64,000 nucleotides of DNA from Rhodocyclaceae bacterium (GTDB taxonomy: Bacteria > Pseudomonadota > Gammaproteobacteria > Burkholderiales > Rhodocyclaceae): positions 248,001 through 312,000 of the forward strand of contig JACFMQ010000003.1 of assembly GCA_019455325.1 (NCBI GenBank), in the 5' to 3' direction. Shown here in pieces: positions 26,735 to 35,295 of the stretch. Below the pieces are notes generated by a model, which saw nothing but the letters and a program-made list of their open reading frames with translations, had not been told where the DNA came from and did no database searches. The translations under genes and the position numbers were made by a program. Position 1 is the first letter of the stretch. Each line of letters opens with the position of its first letter.

Positions 26735-27337
26735 TCAGCCGGTGATGGCCAGGTAGAACTCGGCGGCGGCGCGCAGGGCTTCGATGCGTGCGACCAGGGC
26801 GGGGTCGGACTCAGCGAAGGGCCGCCAGGCGGCGACCAGATCAAGCACCCTCTGCGCGACCTCGCGCGTCATCGGCTCGGTCAGCTTGTGCTCGGCCGTG
26901 CGCAGCATCACGAGCAGCATCTGCCGGCGGTCATCGTCCGTCGGGTCAAGTATTCGCCGCGCCACGTCATACGCACCTCCCGCCTCCTCCACTCTGGCCG
27001 GCTCGCCGCTGCGCCGGAGGAAGCGCAGCTGATCCTGCGCTTCCTCGCGCTGTAGCAGCATCTCCCCCTCACCTGTCAGCAGCCAGTTGGCGTTAACCCC
27101 CGCAGCCACGAGTGCGCCGATCATCTGCCCCCCCGGGATGCTTCTGCCGCCCTCGTTATCCTGCAGGCCACGATTTGACGTGGCACCAGCCATCGCCGCG
27201 AGCTTGTCCTGTGTGAGGCCGAGCGCCGTCCGGGCGACCTTGATCCTCTTCCCGACAGATGTCGCCGTCAAGTTGACGGTTTCGGCGCGCGAGGCGTCAA
27301 CCGGAGAGTCTACGTTCCTGCCCGGTTGACGCTTCAC
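26735..27337 (-). CDS. Phage repressor, CI/C type, without peptidase domain
   Basis: A 200-residue DNA-binding protein. An HTH (residues about 25-90) contains KRIKVARTALGLTQDKLAAM and the phage-repressor stretch VNANWLLTGEGEML. The C-terminal 100 residues are helical and lack the S24 Ser-Lys protease found in LexA-cleavable repressors. It should silence the early genes and maintain lysogeny. GTG 27337 is chosen because AGGGG lies about 6 bases upstream; the longer frame from TTG 27403 runs into the operator region. It is divergent from the Ner gene. Confidence 0.88.
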   Translation of the reverse strand: MKRQPGRNVDSPVDASRAETVNLTATSVGKRIKVARTALGLTQDKLAAMAGATSNRGLQDNEGGRSIPGGQMIGALVAAGVNANWLLTGEGEMLLQREEAQDQLRFLRRSGEPARVEEAGGAYDVARRILDPTDDDRRQMLLVMLRTAEHKLTEPMTREVAQRVLDLVAAWRPFAESDPALVARIEALRAAAEFYLAITG

Positions 27338-27416
27338 GCAAGCCCCTGATTTATTTCGCAATACACGTTTCGTCGAACCTCGCACGAAAAAACGAAGAGT
27401 CAACCTGTCAAAACCG

Positions 27417-27446
27417 TTGACACAACACGTTTAAACGTGTTGCAAT
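27417..27446 (+). promoter_or_regulatory. Early promoter with palindromic operator in its spacer
   Basis: TTGACA at 27417-27422 is a consensus -35 box. TGCAAT at 27441-27446, 18 bases later, is a plausible -10. The spacer is filled by the perfect 20-bp palindrome CAACACGTTTAAACGTGTTG (27423-27442). A second half-site ACACGTTT occurs at about 27363. Binding of the repressor or Ner here would block polymerase, as at Mu Pe. Confidence 0.7.
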
Positions 27447-27481
27447 GCCGTTCATCGCACCACCACCATGAGGCGCAGGAA

Positions 27482-27814
27482 ATGGCAAACAACACCCCGA
27501 AAAAAGCCAGTCAAACAGACTGGCACCCGGCCGACATCAAGGCCGCACTCGACAAGGCTGGCTGGACGCTGCGCGCGCTCGCCGCGCACCACGGCATCCG
27601 GGCCTCCTCGACGCTGTCGCACACCTTCGAGCGGAGCTACCCGCTCAACGAGAAGCGCATCGCCGACGCCATCGGCGTGCCGCCACAGGTGATCTGGCCC
27701 TCTCGCTACTACCCGGGCGGCACGAAAAAACCGCGCGGCCTGCGCGGCGTCCGTGCCCTCCAGTCTACTCAATCCCGCTGCCAGAGCAATGGCAGCGAAC
27801 GCAAAGCGGCGTAG
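27482..27814 (+). CDS. ner: Ner-family transcriptional regulator
   Basis: A 110-residue protein closely patterned on Mu Ner/Nlp. DWHPADIKAALDKAGWTLRAL is followed by SSTLSHTFERSYPLNEKRI and the diagnostic VIWPSRYYPGG. Ner turns down early and repressor transcription after lytic induction. The C-terminal 35 residues are an extra basic tail compared with Mu Ner (75 aa). It is the first gene after the early promoter. Confidence 0.92.
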   Translation: MANNTPKKASQTDWHPADIKAALDKAGWTLRALAAHHGIRASSTLSHTFERSYPLNEKRIADAIGVPPQVIWPSRYYPGGTKKPRGLRGVRALQSTQSRCQSNGSERKAA

Positions 27815-27816
27815 AC

Positions 27817-28251
27817 ATGCGCCGGCCTGCCGACTCGCTGACAAGAGATCTCTTCGAGGTACCGGCCCCGGCCGTCAGCCTGCCGGGCGCGCTCGACTAC
27901 AGCCTTGCCGTGCGCCGGCTGCTGGTCGAGGCCATCAAGACCAGCGACCTCAACGCCAGCCAGGTCGCTGCGCGTATGGCCGAACTGGTCGGCGCTCCGA
28001 TCTCCGAGCACCAACTGCACGCCTGGACAGCGCCGAGCCGCGAAGGCTGGCGCTTCCCGCTCGAATACCTGCCGGCCTTCGAGGTGGCTGTCGAGACGAC
28101 GGCGCTGACGGCCTGGCTGGCAAGCGTTCGGGGCGGGAAGGTGCTGATGGGCAAGGAAGCGCTCGATGCGGAGATCGGCAAGCTGGAGCGCCAAAAGGAA
28201 GACGCCGCGCGAAAAATCCGTCAACTCAAGCAGGCGATGGGAGAGATGTGA
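27817..28251 (+). CDS. Conserved phage protein preceding the transposase, putative DNA-binding
   Basis: A 144-residue protein. The middle part (ASQVAARMAELVGAPISEHQLHAW) reads like an HTH and the C-terminus is a charged coiled coil (EIGKLERQKEDAARKIRQLKQ). It lies between ner (2-base gap) and MuA (one-base TGATG overlap), so it belongs to the early transposition operon. Proteins of this kind are common before transposase genes in B3-like phages. The specific function is unknown. Confidence 0.6.
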   Translation: MRRPADSLTRDLFEVPAPAVSLPGALDYSLAVRRLLVEAIKTSDLNASQVAARMAELVGAPISEHQLHAWTAPSREGWRFPLEYLPAFEVAVETTALTAWLASVRGGKVLMGKEALDAEIGKLERQKEDAARKIRQLKQAMGEM

Positions 28252-30569
28252 TGAATACCCCGGCACTGAGGGAGGTTCAGCATTACACGCTGGCAGAGAT
28301 CGCCGAGGCGCTCGGCTGCTCGAAGCAGTTCGTTGCGCTTCGCGCAAAAAATGACGCATGGCCGTTTAACGAGGTGCCCTGTCGCGGTGGCAAGAAGCGA
28401 CTCTACCCCGCGGCGACGCTACCCAAGCCCATCGCCGACGCCCTGCAGCTTGCCCGCCTGCACCAGCACATGGCCGCGCTACCCGTACCGGCCATCACCT
28501 CCGAACCCTCCCCCGGCGCGACTTCCCCCTCCCTGGTCGCGCCGCTTTTCCCCGTTGCCAGCGCATCGGCGACGGGTCTTTCTCTTCGTACCACCGCAGG
28601 CGATGCCACCGCGCCGGCCCTGACCAGCCGCCAGCTCGACGTCGAGCGCGCACGCGAGCGGCTACTCGACTTCATCGCGGCCTTCCCCGGCTCGATCGCC
28701 CGCGCCATCGACCACCTGAACGCCGAGCGATACGCCGGCCGCCTGCCGCTGCCGCTGGTCTGGGCCTTCGACAACGCATGGGACAAGCCCCGCGCCAACC
28801 TGCGCCTCACCGTCAAGACCTATCACAACTGGCGGCAGGCGAAGGCGCGGCGCGGTCGCGCGGCCCCCAAACGCATCCAGCCCGACATGGAGATCAAGCC
28901 GTGGTACGGGCTGCTGCTCGCCCTGCGCCAGCGCCCCCAGGGGAGCTGTTACACCTGGATTCACGAGCAACTCGTCAAGCGGTGGGATCGCGCCTGGGGC
29001 GACGACACCCCGAGCTACGACGCCGTGCGCCGCGTCTGCGTGGAGAAGCTCTCGGTCATCGACCAGCTCAAGGGCCGGTGGACCGGTTCCGCCCTGCGCC
29101 AGCACAAGCACTGGAAGCCGCGCACGTCGGACGGAATGGTGCCGTGGCAAGAGGTGCACGCCGACGGCTGGAACACACACTTCACGGCGCCGCACCCACA
29201 GACCGGCGAGTTCGTCACCTACGAAGTCTGGCATTTCCACGACGTGGCCACGCGCTTCGTCCCGCCGCCGGGCATCGGCCTCACCGAGACCTACGAGGTC
29301 ATCACCGCTGGCCTGGAACGATGCGTTCGCGCCGGCGGCATGATGGCCATCCTGCAGACGGACAGCACGAAGGTCGTCAAGCGCTCGCCGCGCTTCACCG
29401 CCGACCCCTTCGCGGCCCTCTCCGAGCGCGCCGGCATAACCGTGGTGCACCCGGTCGAGGTCGGAAACTCCCAGGCGAACGGCATCTGCGAGAACTTCAA
29501 CACCTGGCTCGACAAGCAGGCGCGCGAGCTGGCCACGTACCAGGGCAAGGGCATGGACAGCCTAAGCCTCAAGCGGATCAAGAAGCTCACCGAAAAGATG
29601 GTCAAGGCGGCTACCGCCGGCGACCTGGTCGAGCGCGACCGACTGCACCGCGAGGCCGAGCGGGCCGGCAAGGGGCGCGTGTTCCGGAGCTACGCCGAGG
29701 CGGAGGCGTGGATCAATGCCGTGTGCGACCACTGGAACGACGAGCCGCATCGCGAGCTCCCCAAGATCGCCGATCCGTTGACCGGCCGGCGTCGCCATCA
29801 GACGCCGCGCGAAGCGATGCAGGCGCATATCGATGCAGGCTGGCAGCCCGTCGCGCTGTCCGACGATCACCTCGTCGACCTCTTCCGGCCGCACGTGCGC
29901 TGCAAGGTCACGCGCGAGGCCGTCGCGCCGATCGGCAACAAGCAGCGTTACAGGTTTCCCGGTCTCGGCGCCTGGAACGGCCAAGAGGTTCTGGTGGCGA
30001 TCGACCCGATGGACTGGCGCGCGGTGTGGGTCAAGACGCTCGAAGGCGAATTGCTCGGCGTCGCCGATCTGGTCGAGGCCAGCGGCTACCGCGCCAAGAG
30101 CCAGTACGAGCTGGCCGAGGAAAAACGCGCCAGCGCGCAAATCAAACGCAAGACAGACGACATCGCCAAGATTCGGGCGCGCTCCGGCCTGCAGATCGCC
30201 GCACCGGTGGCCAGCCAGATCGTCATCGGCGGGCGTGTCATCGACGCCGCGGCCCTCTCGTCCATCACTACGCCCATCGACGCCGCATTGCCGCAGGCGA
30301 CTCCGGCCGCACCGGGCGACACACACATCTCGGCGCGTGAAGTCGTCCAGGCCGACACCTCACCCACGCCACGCAGCCGCCGCGAAATGAGCAACGACGA
30401 GCTGCTCGCCGCATGGCAGGCCATCGACGCCCGGATCGCCGCCGGAGAGGCGGTGAGCGACGACGATGCCTACTGGCACGGCAGCTTCCAGCGCCATCCG
30501 ATATGGCGCGCCTGGGCGAGGACGCAGGGGCAGGAAACGGGAAACACCAAGAGGTGGGCCGCCGCGTAG
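28251..30569 (+). CDS. Mu-type DDE transposase (MuA)
   Basis: A 772-residue transposase that cuts and joins phage ends during integration and replicative transposition. The N-terminal HTH (HYTLAEIAEALGCSKQFVALR) matches the MuA end-binding domain. The RNase H core has the triad Asp in EVHADGWN (about residue 305), Asp in LQTDSTKV (about 370) and Glu in ANGICENFN (about 413). A basic C-terminal domain for MuB/ClpX contact follows. It is longer than Mu A (663 aa), mostly through the linker and C-terminus. Confidence 0.95.
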   Translation: MNTPALREVQHYTLAEIAEALGCSKQFVALRAKNDAWPFNEVPCRGGKKRLYPAATLPKPIADALQLARLHQHMAALPVPAITSEPSPGATSPSLVAPLFPVASASATGLSLRTTAGDATAPALTSRQLDVERARERLLDFIAAFPGSIARAIDHLNAERYAGRLPLPLVWAFDNAWDKPRANLRLTVKTYHNWRQAKARRGRAAPKRIQPDMEIKPWYGLLLALRQRPQGSCYTWIHEQLVKRWDRAWGDDTPSYDAVRRVCVEKLSVIDQLKGRWTGSALRQHKHWKPRTSDGMVPWQEVHADGWNTHFTAPHPQTGEFVTYEVWHFHDVATRFVPPPGIGLTETYEVITAGLERCVRAGGMMAILQTDSTKVVKRSPRFTADPFAALSERAGITVVHPVEVGNSQANGICENFNTWLDKQARELATYQGKGMDSLSLKRIKKLTEKMVKAATAGDLVERDRLHREAERAGKGRVFRSYAEAEAWINAVCDHWNDEPHRELPKIADPLTGRRRHQTPREAMQAHIDAGWQPVALSDDHLVDLFRPHVRCKVTREAVAPIGNKQRYRFPGLGAWNGQEVLVAIDPMDWRAVWVKTLEGELLGVADLVEASGYRAKSQYELAEEKRASAQIKRKTDDIAKIRARSGLQIAAPVASQIVIGGRVIDAAALSSITTPIDAALPQATPAAPGDTHISAREVVQADTSPTPRSRREMSNDELLAAWQAIDARIAAGEAVSDDDAYWHGSFQRHPIWRAWARTQGQETGNTKRWAAA

Positions 30570-30628
30570 TTCGCGCTACGCAGCGGCCCGATTTGAAGCA
30601 CTGACGCAAATCAGCAGGAAGATTCTAC

Positions 30629-31348
30629 ATGACGCAATTCGCCAACATCCACAACGTCGGCCTTGTGCGCACGGCCGTCGAGAAACTGGTCGGCCGAAAC
30701 AACGGCCTGCCTGGCTTCGGCGCCATCTACGGGCCGGCCGGCTACGGCAAGAGCACCGCGCTGCTCGCCGCCGCCAACGCCACCCGAGCCTACTACGTGC
30801 AGTTGCGCAGCGCGTGGAGCCGCAAGGCGTTCCTGGAAAAAATCCTCGCCGAGATGAGCATCCGCCCGGCCGGGACCATCCCGCAGCTACTCGACCAGGT
30901 GTGCCAGCAGCTCGCCGCCTCCGGCCGGCCGCTGATGATCGACGAGTTCGACTACTGCCTGAAGAGCGCCGGCATGATCGAGCTGGTGCGCGACATCTAC
31001 GAAGCCTCGCAGTCGCCGGTCATCCTGGCCGGCGAGGAGCTGTTGCCGACCAAGCTCAAGCGGTGGGAGCGGTTTCACAGCCGCGTCCTCTCCTGGATTC
31101 CGGCGCAGCCGGTGAGCCTGGCCGACGCGCAGGCGCTGGCGCCGATCTACTGCCCGGTGCCAGTTGCCGACGACTGGCTGCAGATGGCCGTCGACGCCGC
31201 CGGCGGGTCGGTGCGGCGCGTGTGCGTGAATCTCTCCAACGCCGCCGACGAGGCCGCCATCGAGGGGTGGCGTGCCATCGACCGCACGGCCTGGGGCAAG
31301 CGCCCAATCTACACGGGTGAGGCACCGGAGCGGAGGGCTGCTGCGTGA
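30629..31348 (+). CDS. Mu B-type AAA+ target-selection ATPase
   Basis: A 239-residue ATPase with Walker A YGPAGYGKST (about residues 34-43) and Walker B LMIDEFDYC. In Mu, MuB polymerises on DNA, delivers target DNA to the transpososome and gives immunity to self-insertion. It is shorter than Mu B (312 aa) because it lacks the N-terminal HTH appendage, like the B proteins of B3-type phages. It follows MuA on the same strand. Confidence 0.9.
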   Translation: MTQFANIHNVGLVRTAVEKLVGRNNGLPGFGAIYGPAGYGKSTALLAAANATRAYYVQLRSAWSRKAFLEKILAEMSIRPAGTIPQLLDQVCQQLAASGRPLMIDEFDYCLKSAGMIELVRDIYEASQSPVILAGEELLPTKLKRWERFHSRVLSWIPAQPVSLADAQALAPIYCPVPVADDWLQMAVDAAGGSVRRVCVNLSNAADEAAIEGWRAIDRTAWGKRPIYTGEAPERRAAA

Positions 31349-31572
31349 TGCACCTCGACCCGCTACAACGTCTCCTGCGTTGGATTCCCGTGGAGGAGAG
31401 CCTCCCGGATGCCGATCAGACTGTCCTCACGTACCTGCCCATCGACAGTGATGAGCCTGTCTGGCCGGGCTACTGGGACGGCGAGCGCTGGTTCAGCGCA
31501 GAAGGCTTCGAGATCGTCGTGACGCATTGGACGGAATTTCCCGAGCCACCGGAGGCCCGTCATGGCGCGTAA
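31348..31572 (+). CDS. DUF551-like small phage protein
   Basis: A 74-residue protein. RWIPVEESLPDADQTVLTYLP, then WPGYWDGERWFS and VTHWTEFPEPPE, match the DUF551 pattern common in phage early regions; its function is unknown. ATG 31348 overlaps the MuB TGA. Its 3' end overlaps the next gene by 11 bases. Confidence 0.7.
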   Translation: MHLDPLQRLLRWIPVEESLPDADQTVLTYLPIDSDEPVWPGYWDGERWFSAEGFEIVVTHWTEFPEPPEARHGA

Positions 31573-32212
31573 ACCCGCCCACATCGAACTCATCGGCGGC
31601 AAAGGACTGCGTCAGCGTGTGTGGGACCGCATCCGGTCGCTGCCGCAAGGAGCCGAGTTCGTCCTGCGCGACATGGTCGTCGGGCAGGAAGCGACGGCAA
31701 CCGTGCGCGACTACCTGTACGCGCTGGCGCGCGGCGGCTATCTCGCTCGCCGTGACGTGCCGAACGAGGGGAGCAGCAACTACCAAGCCAAACGCTACAC
31801 GCTCGTCGTCGACGCCGGTGCCGAGGCGCCGCGCCTGCGCCGCGACGGATTGCCCGTCACGCAAGGGCTCTCGCAGGAGCAGATGTGGCGGACGCTGCGC
31901 ATGGCCAAGGGCGACATCAACGCCCGCGAACTGGCCGCACATGCCAGCACGCCGACGATCGCCGTCGCCGAGGCCGCTGCCAAGCAGTACATCAGGATGC
32001 TGTACCACGCCGGCTACCTGAAGCTGACCCGCAAGGGACATGGCATCGGCGCTGGCGGCGTGCAGGCACGCTACCGGCTGCTGTCGGCGCGTGACACCGG
32101 CCCGCGGCCGCCGATGATCTGCCGGACCAAGGTCGTCTTCGACCCGAACGAGAACCGGGTCGTCTACGTGCCCCCCGTCAGCGAGGAGGACGCGATCTAT
32201 GGCCGCCAGTGA
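31562..32212 (+). CDS. Hypothetical early protein with winged-helix features
   Basis: A 216-residue protein. Two segments look like helix-turn-helix units (LRDMVVGQEATATVRDYLYALARGGYL; INARELAAHASTPTIAVAEAAAKQYIRML), each followed by a basic beta-hairpin, so nucleic-acid binding is plausible. It sits in the early run after MuB and overlaps both neighbours. I do not recognise a named family. Confidence 0.6.
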   Translation: MARKPAHIELIGGKGLRQRVWDRIRSLPQGAEFVLRDMVVGQEATATVRDYLYALARGGYLARRDVPNEGSSNYQAKRYTLVVDAGAEAPRLRRDGLPVTQGLSQEQMWRTLRMAKGDINARELAAHASTPTIAVAEAAAKQYIRMLYHAGYLKLTRKGHGIGAGGVQARYRLLSARDTGPRPPMICRTKVVFDPNENRVVYVPPVSEEDAIYGRQ

Positions 32213-32561
32213 CACCGTCGACCTCGGGCTGGCCATGCATCTGCTGCGCCTGGCCGTCGACGCCGCAGGGAAGCGCGGCAAGGCACACGTCGCCACCCGG
32301 CTCGGCGTCTCACGCTGCTACGTCTCGCGCGTGCTGTCGCCGACCGACACGTGCCGCTGCCCGCTCTCGGACGCCGTGGCGCAGCGGATCATCGACCGCT
32401 ATCACGTCATCCCCGAGTGCCCGGCCACGCTCCAGCCGCAGCCGCGCAGCGAGTGCGCCCGCATCTCGCACGGCGCCGCGCCGACCCACAACCCCCTGTC
32501 GATGCGCATCTGGCGCGTGTGCCAGACCTGCGTGCACAAACCCGAGGAGATCGCCAAATGA
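32199..32561 (+). CDS. Small HTH protein of the early region
   Basis: A 120-residue protein. Its HTH reads GKAHVATRLGVSRCYVSRVLSP with a recognition helix resembling Cro/LacI-type readers. The C-terminal half carries several Cys residues. It overlaps the previous gene by 14 bases and the next by ATGA. It could bind DNA as an early regulator; the role is unproven. Confidence 0.6.
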   Translation: MAASDTVDLGLAMHLLRLAVDAAGKRGKAHVATRLGVSRCYVSRVLSPTDTCRCPLSDAVAQRIIDRYHVIPECPATLQPQPRSECARISHGAAPTHNPLSMRIWRVCQTCVHKPEEIAK

Positions 32562-32881
32562 TGACTCTCGTCTCGCCCCCGGCGCCGGCCGAGCCGGCGA
32601 CCGCCAGCAGCGCGCCGCCCGTCACCGCCAACCTCGCCTGGATGTCGGCGCTCGCCGCCGCCGCCCGCTGCGGCGAGTGGCTGGTGATGCAGGGCTACCA
32701 GCTCATCGGCCTGGAGATCGACCACCTCGGCCCGTGCATCCGCATCGCCTACAGCGCCCGCGCCGAGCACCACCTCGACGGCGCCAACGTCGGCCGCATC
32801 TGCCTGGGCGGCCAGACGCGCCTGGTCTATGCCGCACGCCGCTTCGACTGCGCGATCCGGTGGGAGGTGATATGCGACTGA
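32558..32881 (+). CDS. Hypothetical small phage protein
   Basis: A 107-residue protein starting at an ATG that overlaps the previous stop (ATGA). A Pro/Ala-rich first 25 residues precede a compact domain with RIAYSARAEHHLDGANVGRI and several Cys. No family is recognised. It is supported by coupling and G/C-rich third positions. Confidence 0.5.
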   Translation: MMTLVSPPAPAEPATASSAPPVTANLAWMSALAAAARCGEWLVMQGYQLIGLEIDHLGPCIRIAYSARAEHHLDGANVGRICLGGQTRLVYAARRFDCAIRWEVICD

Positions 32882-33000
32882 TCGGACGATTCGCCCGCCG
32901 CGCCGCCGCGCAGGTCGCGCGCGCCTGGCTGGCGCTGCGCTACTGGCGTCAGCTCGGCTACTCGTGGCACCTGGCCTGGATCAAGGCGGAGCGCGCGTGA
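32872..33000 (+). CDS. Very small basic protein
   Basis: A 42-residue, Arg/Trp-rich protein (GRFARRAAAQVARAWLALRY). It overlaps the previous gene by 10 bases and the next ATG by one base, and GGGAGGTGAT precedes its ATG. It may be a small membrane-associated or nucleic-acid-binding peptide; function unknown. Confidence 0.45.
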   Translation: MRLIGRFARRAAAQVARAWLALRYWRQLGYSWHLAWIKAERA

Positions 33001-33905
33001 TGGCCGGCAGGGATCGCATCGATTCGGCCCCTCGGTCGAGGCCGAAGACCGGCATCACGTCGGACTCGCCGGCCGGCCGCGTCCTGCAGGCGCTGCGCGC
33101 CGGGCCGATGACCAGTGGCGAGCTGGACGAGCGTTTCCCCGGTCGCCATATCTCGCACGTCCTCGGCACGCTCGCCCGCGCCGGCCTGGCCCGGAAAGAC
33201 GGGCAACAGGGCTGGTGGCAGCTCACCGACGCCGGCCGCACAGCCTGCCCGCTGCGCAACCCGCTGGCAGCGGCAGTTGCCCCGGCTCCGGCCGGCGCCG
33301 CCGGCGGCCGGCTGACCGCCAACAGCACCCCGCGCACGACGGCCAGCGTGCCGATGCGCCCCATCACCACACCGAATCCCTCTGAGGAGACATCCATGAG
33401 CAAATCCACTCCGGGGCCGGCGTCCAAGGCCAAGCCCGCCCTCTCCGCCGCCATCGCCGGTATCGATAAGTCGCACGCGATCAGCCGCGAGGATCTGATC
33501 GCGCGTGCCGCGTGCCCCGACATCGAGCGCAGAACCCTTGCGAATGCCATCAAGGCGATGGTCTCTGAAGGCACTGTGTTGGCGGCCTGCGGCGCGACGC
33601 GCGCACGGCGTTACTTCGACATCCGCACGCTGGCGCCGGCTGGCAGCATGCACACGGCTCAACTCGACGCCGGCGCCACTCCGTCGCGCACCGTATCGCC
33701 GGCGCCCGCTGCGGTCGCCGCGCCGCAGGACAGCCATGCCAAACCGCCGTCGGCACCTCCTGTCGTCGAATACGCCCTCTACTCCGACGGCCGGCTCGCC
33801 ATCATCGACGGCGACGAAATCCTCGTGCTGCCGCCGGACGACACCCGCCGCCTCGCCTTCTTCCTCGGCTGCTTCGAGCGGCCCTCTCAACCCCTGGCCG
33901 CCTGA
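33000..33905 (+). CDS. Early-region protein with winged-helix N-terminus and possible internal start
   Basis: A 301-residue protein. Residues about 25-75 form a winged helix (VLQALRAGPMTSGELDERF; LARAGLARKDGQQGWWQLT). A disordered Ala/Pro linker follows, then a second wHTH-like region (ISREDLIARAACPDIERRTL) and the C-terminal SDGRLAIIDGDEILVLPPDD. A strong GAGGAG stands 7 bases before an in-frame ATG at 33396, so a 169-residue C-terminal product may also be made. DNA binding is inferred only. Confidence 0.6.
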   Translation: MAGRDRIDSAPRSRPKTGITSDSPAGRVLQALRAGPMTSGELDERFPGRHISHVLGTLARAGLARKDGQQGWWQLTDAGRTACPLRNPLAAAVAPAPAGAAGGRLTANSTPRTTASVPMRPITTPNPSEETSMSKSTPGPASKAKPALSAAIAGIDKSHAISREDLIARAACPDIERRTLANAIKAMVSEGTVLAACGATRARRYFDIRTLAPAGSMHTAQLDAGATPSRTVSPAPAAVAAPQDSHAKPPSAPPVVEYALYSDGRLAIIDGDEILVLPPDDTRRLAFFLGCFERPSQPLAA

Positions 33906-33916
33906 AAGGAGCCGCA

Positions 33917-34450
33917 ATGAGCAACAAGAAACCCCGCATCAAGACCTCGGCCAGCGCCGTCCCGGTACCGCAGGCACGCGAAGGCGTCGCCGACTACATC
34001 CGCGAGATCGGCGAGCGCCAGCGCGAGCTGACGCGGATCGAGGCCGACATGAACGACGAGATCGCCCGCATCAAGGAGCGCTACGAGGCCGACGCCGAGC
34101 CGCACCGCCAGCGCATCAACACGCTCACCGCCGGCGCGCAGATCTGGTGCGAGGCCAACCGCGAGCAGCTCACGCAGGGCGGCAAGGTGAAGACCGCCGC
34201 CTTCACCACCGGCGAAATCCAGTGGCGCACGCGTCCGCCCTCGGTGCGTATCACCGGCGCCGAGGCCGTGCTCGACCTGCTGCGCCGGATGGGCCTCACG
34301 CGCTTCATCCGCGAGAAGGAGGAGGTGAACAAGGAAGCGATCCTCAACGAGCCGGAGGCCGTGGCGCACGTCGGCGGCATCAGCATCAGCCAGGGCGAGG
34401 ATTTCCTGATCGTGCCGTTCGAGGCCGAACTGACCGGGGAGGCTGCGTGA
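33917..34450 (+). CDS. gam: Host-nuclease inhibitor Gam
   Basis: A 177-residue protein, nearly the length of Mu Gam (174). A long N-terminal helix (YIREIGERQRELTRIEADMND) is followed by IWCEANREQLTQGGKVKTA, IQWRTRPPSVRITG and ILNEPEAVAHVGGISISQGEDF. Gam dimers coat double-stranded DNA ends and block RecBCD-type exonucleases. AAAGGAG precedes the ATG. It is the last clearly Mu-like early gene before the DGR. Confidence 0.94.
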   Translation: MSNKKPRIKTSASAVPVPQAREGVADYIREIGERQRELTRIEADMNDEIARIKERYEADAEPHRQRINTLTAGAQIWCEANREQLTQGGKVKTAAFTTGEIQWRTRPPSVRITGAEAVLDLLRRMGLTRFIREKEEVNKEAILNEPEAVAHVGGISISQGEDFLIVPFEAELTGEAA

Positions 34451-34692
34451 TGGAGCGAGATTTTTCCGTGGTGGCCATCAAGGTGAACTGCTCCGGCTCC
34501 TGGGCGAACCTGGTCACCGTTCCCGCCGCTCGTTACGACGAGGTCAAGGCGGCCTGCACCGTGCTTGCCGGGGCGCATCGCGGACCGATCCGTTTCAAGG
34601 CCATCGACGCGGCCGGCGGCGTGATCGAGGAATACAGCCCGATGCCCCCGAGCGGGATCTGCGAGTGGCACGAACCCCGGCACAGGAGGTGA
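34450..34692 (+). CDS. Hypothetical small phage protein
   Basis: An 80-residue protein whose ATG overlaps the gam stop by one base. A mixed alpha/beta pattern is visible (VVAIKVNCSGSWANLVTVPA; PIRFKAIDAAGGVIEEYSP). No family is recognised; coupling to gam suggests an early function. Confidence 0.5.
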   Translation: MERDFSVVAIKVNCSGSWANLVTVPAARYDEVKAACTVLAGAHRGPIRFKAIDAAGGVIEEYSPMPPSGICEWHEPRHRR

Positions 34693-34696
34693 CGCA

Positions 34697-34882
34697 ATGA
34701 CCCCGCCCGACACCGCCGCCCGCGCCGAACTCGCGCAAGCGATCACCACGCTCGGCCGCCTGCTGCCGATGGGGATGCAGGTGCTGATCTACCACCCGCC
34801 CGGCGAGCAGCGTGCCGCCATCGAAACCCTCTACCCGGACGGCTCGGCCACCCGCCACTGGGTCGACCAGGCCATGCACTGA
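34697..34882 (+). CDS. Hypothetical small phage protein
   Basis: A 61-residue protein preceded by AGGAGGTGACGCA, a very strong ribosome-binding site. It has a helix followed by VLIYHPPGEQRAAIETLYPDG. Unknown function; it is the last gene before the first DGR target, 16 bases away. Confidence 0.5.
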   Translation: MTPPDTAARAELAQAITTLGRLLPMGMQVLIYHPPGEQRAAIETLYPDGSATRHWVDQAMH

Positions 34883-34898
34883 CCCTATGGAGACCCTC

Positions 34899-35270
34899 AT
34901 GAGCAAAGCGCAATGGATCAAGGAAAACCTCTCCCCCGGCGAGGAGTACGCCGGCCTCATCCTCGGCAAGAACGGTGAACAGGACTATCACCTGATTCTC
35001 CTGCCCGGCGAGGCCGAGAAGGTCACCTGGCCGAAGGCCAGCGAATGGGCCGGGAAAGCCGGTGGCGAACTCCCCACCCGCCGCGAGCAGTCCCTCCTGT
35101 TCGCCAACCTCAAAGAGCACTTCAAGGCCGCCTGGTACTGGTCGTGCGAGCAGCTCGCCTCCGACGCCGGGTTCGCCTGGGATCAGTACTTCCTCAACGG
35201 CGGCCAGGGCGACCACCACGAGAGCGTCGAGGGCCGCGCCCGCGCCGTCCGCAGATTGCCCATTCAGTAA
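34899..35270 (+). CDS. DGR target protein 1 (DUF1566/C-type-lectin-like variable protein)
   Basis: A 123-residue protein. Its C-terminal two thirds follow the DUF1566/CLec pattern (DYHLILLPGE, ASEWAGKAGGELPTR, LLFANLKEHFKAAWYW) and end in the variable repeat VR1. The diversified residues lie between FAW and SVEGRARAVRR: the template's Asn codons have become Asp, Tyr, Leu, Asn, Gly, Gly, Asp and His. It has no signal peptide or membrane segment. GGAG 6 bases before ATG 34899 decides the start. A paralogue follows 25 bases downstream. The role is presumably ligand or receptor binding. Confidence 0.88.
   Translation: MSKAQWIKENLSPGEEYAGLILGKNGEQDYHLILLPGEAEKVTWPKASEWAGKAGGELPTRREQSLLFANLKEHFKAAWYWSCEQLASDAGFAWDQYFLNGGQGDHHESVEGRARAVRRLPIQ
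35150..35256 (+). repeat. DGR variable repeat VR1
   Basis: A 107-bp copy of the template repeat at 36298-36404, at the 3' end of target gene 1. It differs at 11 positions, all of them adenines in the template (changed to G, T or C). The flanks are identical, including the GC-rich 3' part GGGCCGCGCCCGCGCCGTCC that should serve as the initiation-of-homing site. Confidence 0.95.
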
Positions 35271-35295
35271 TTCATCCATTTCAGGAGCGCACGCA

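Noticed and set aside
27338-27403. Longer repressor starting at TTG 27403
   Set aside because: It would place coding sequence in the operator region; GTG 27337 has a good ribosome-binding site.
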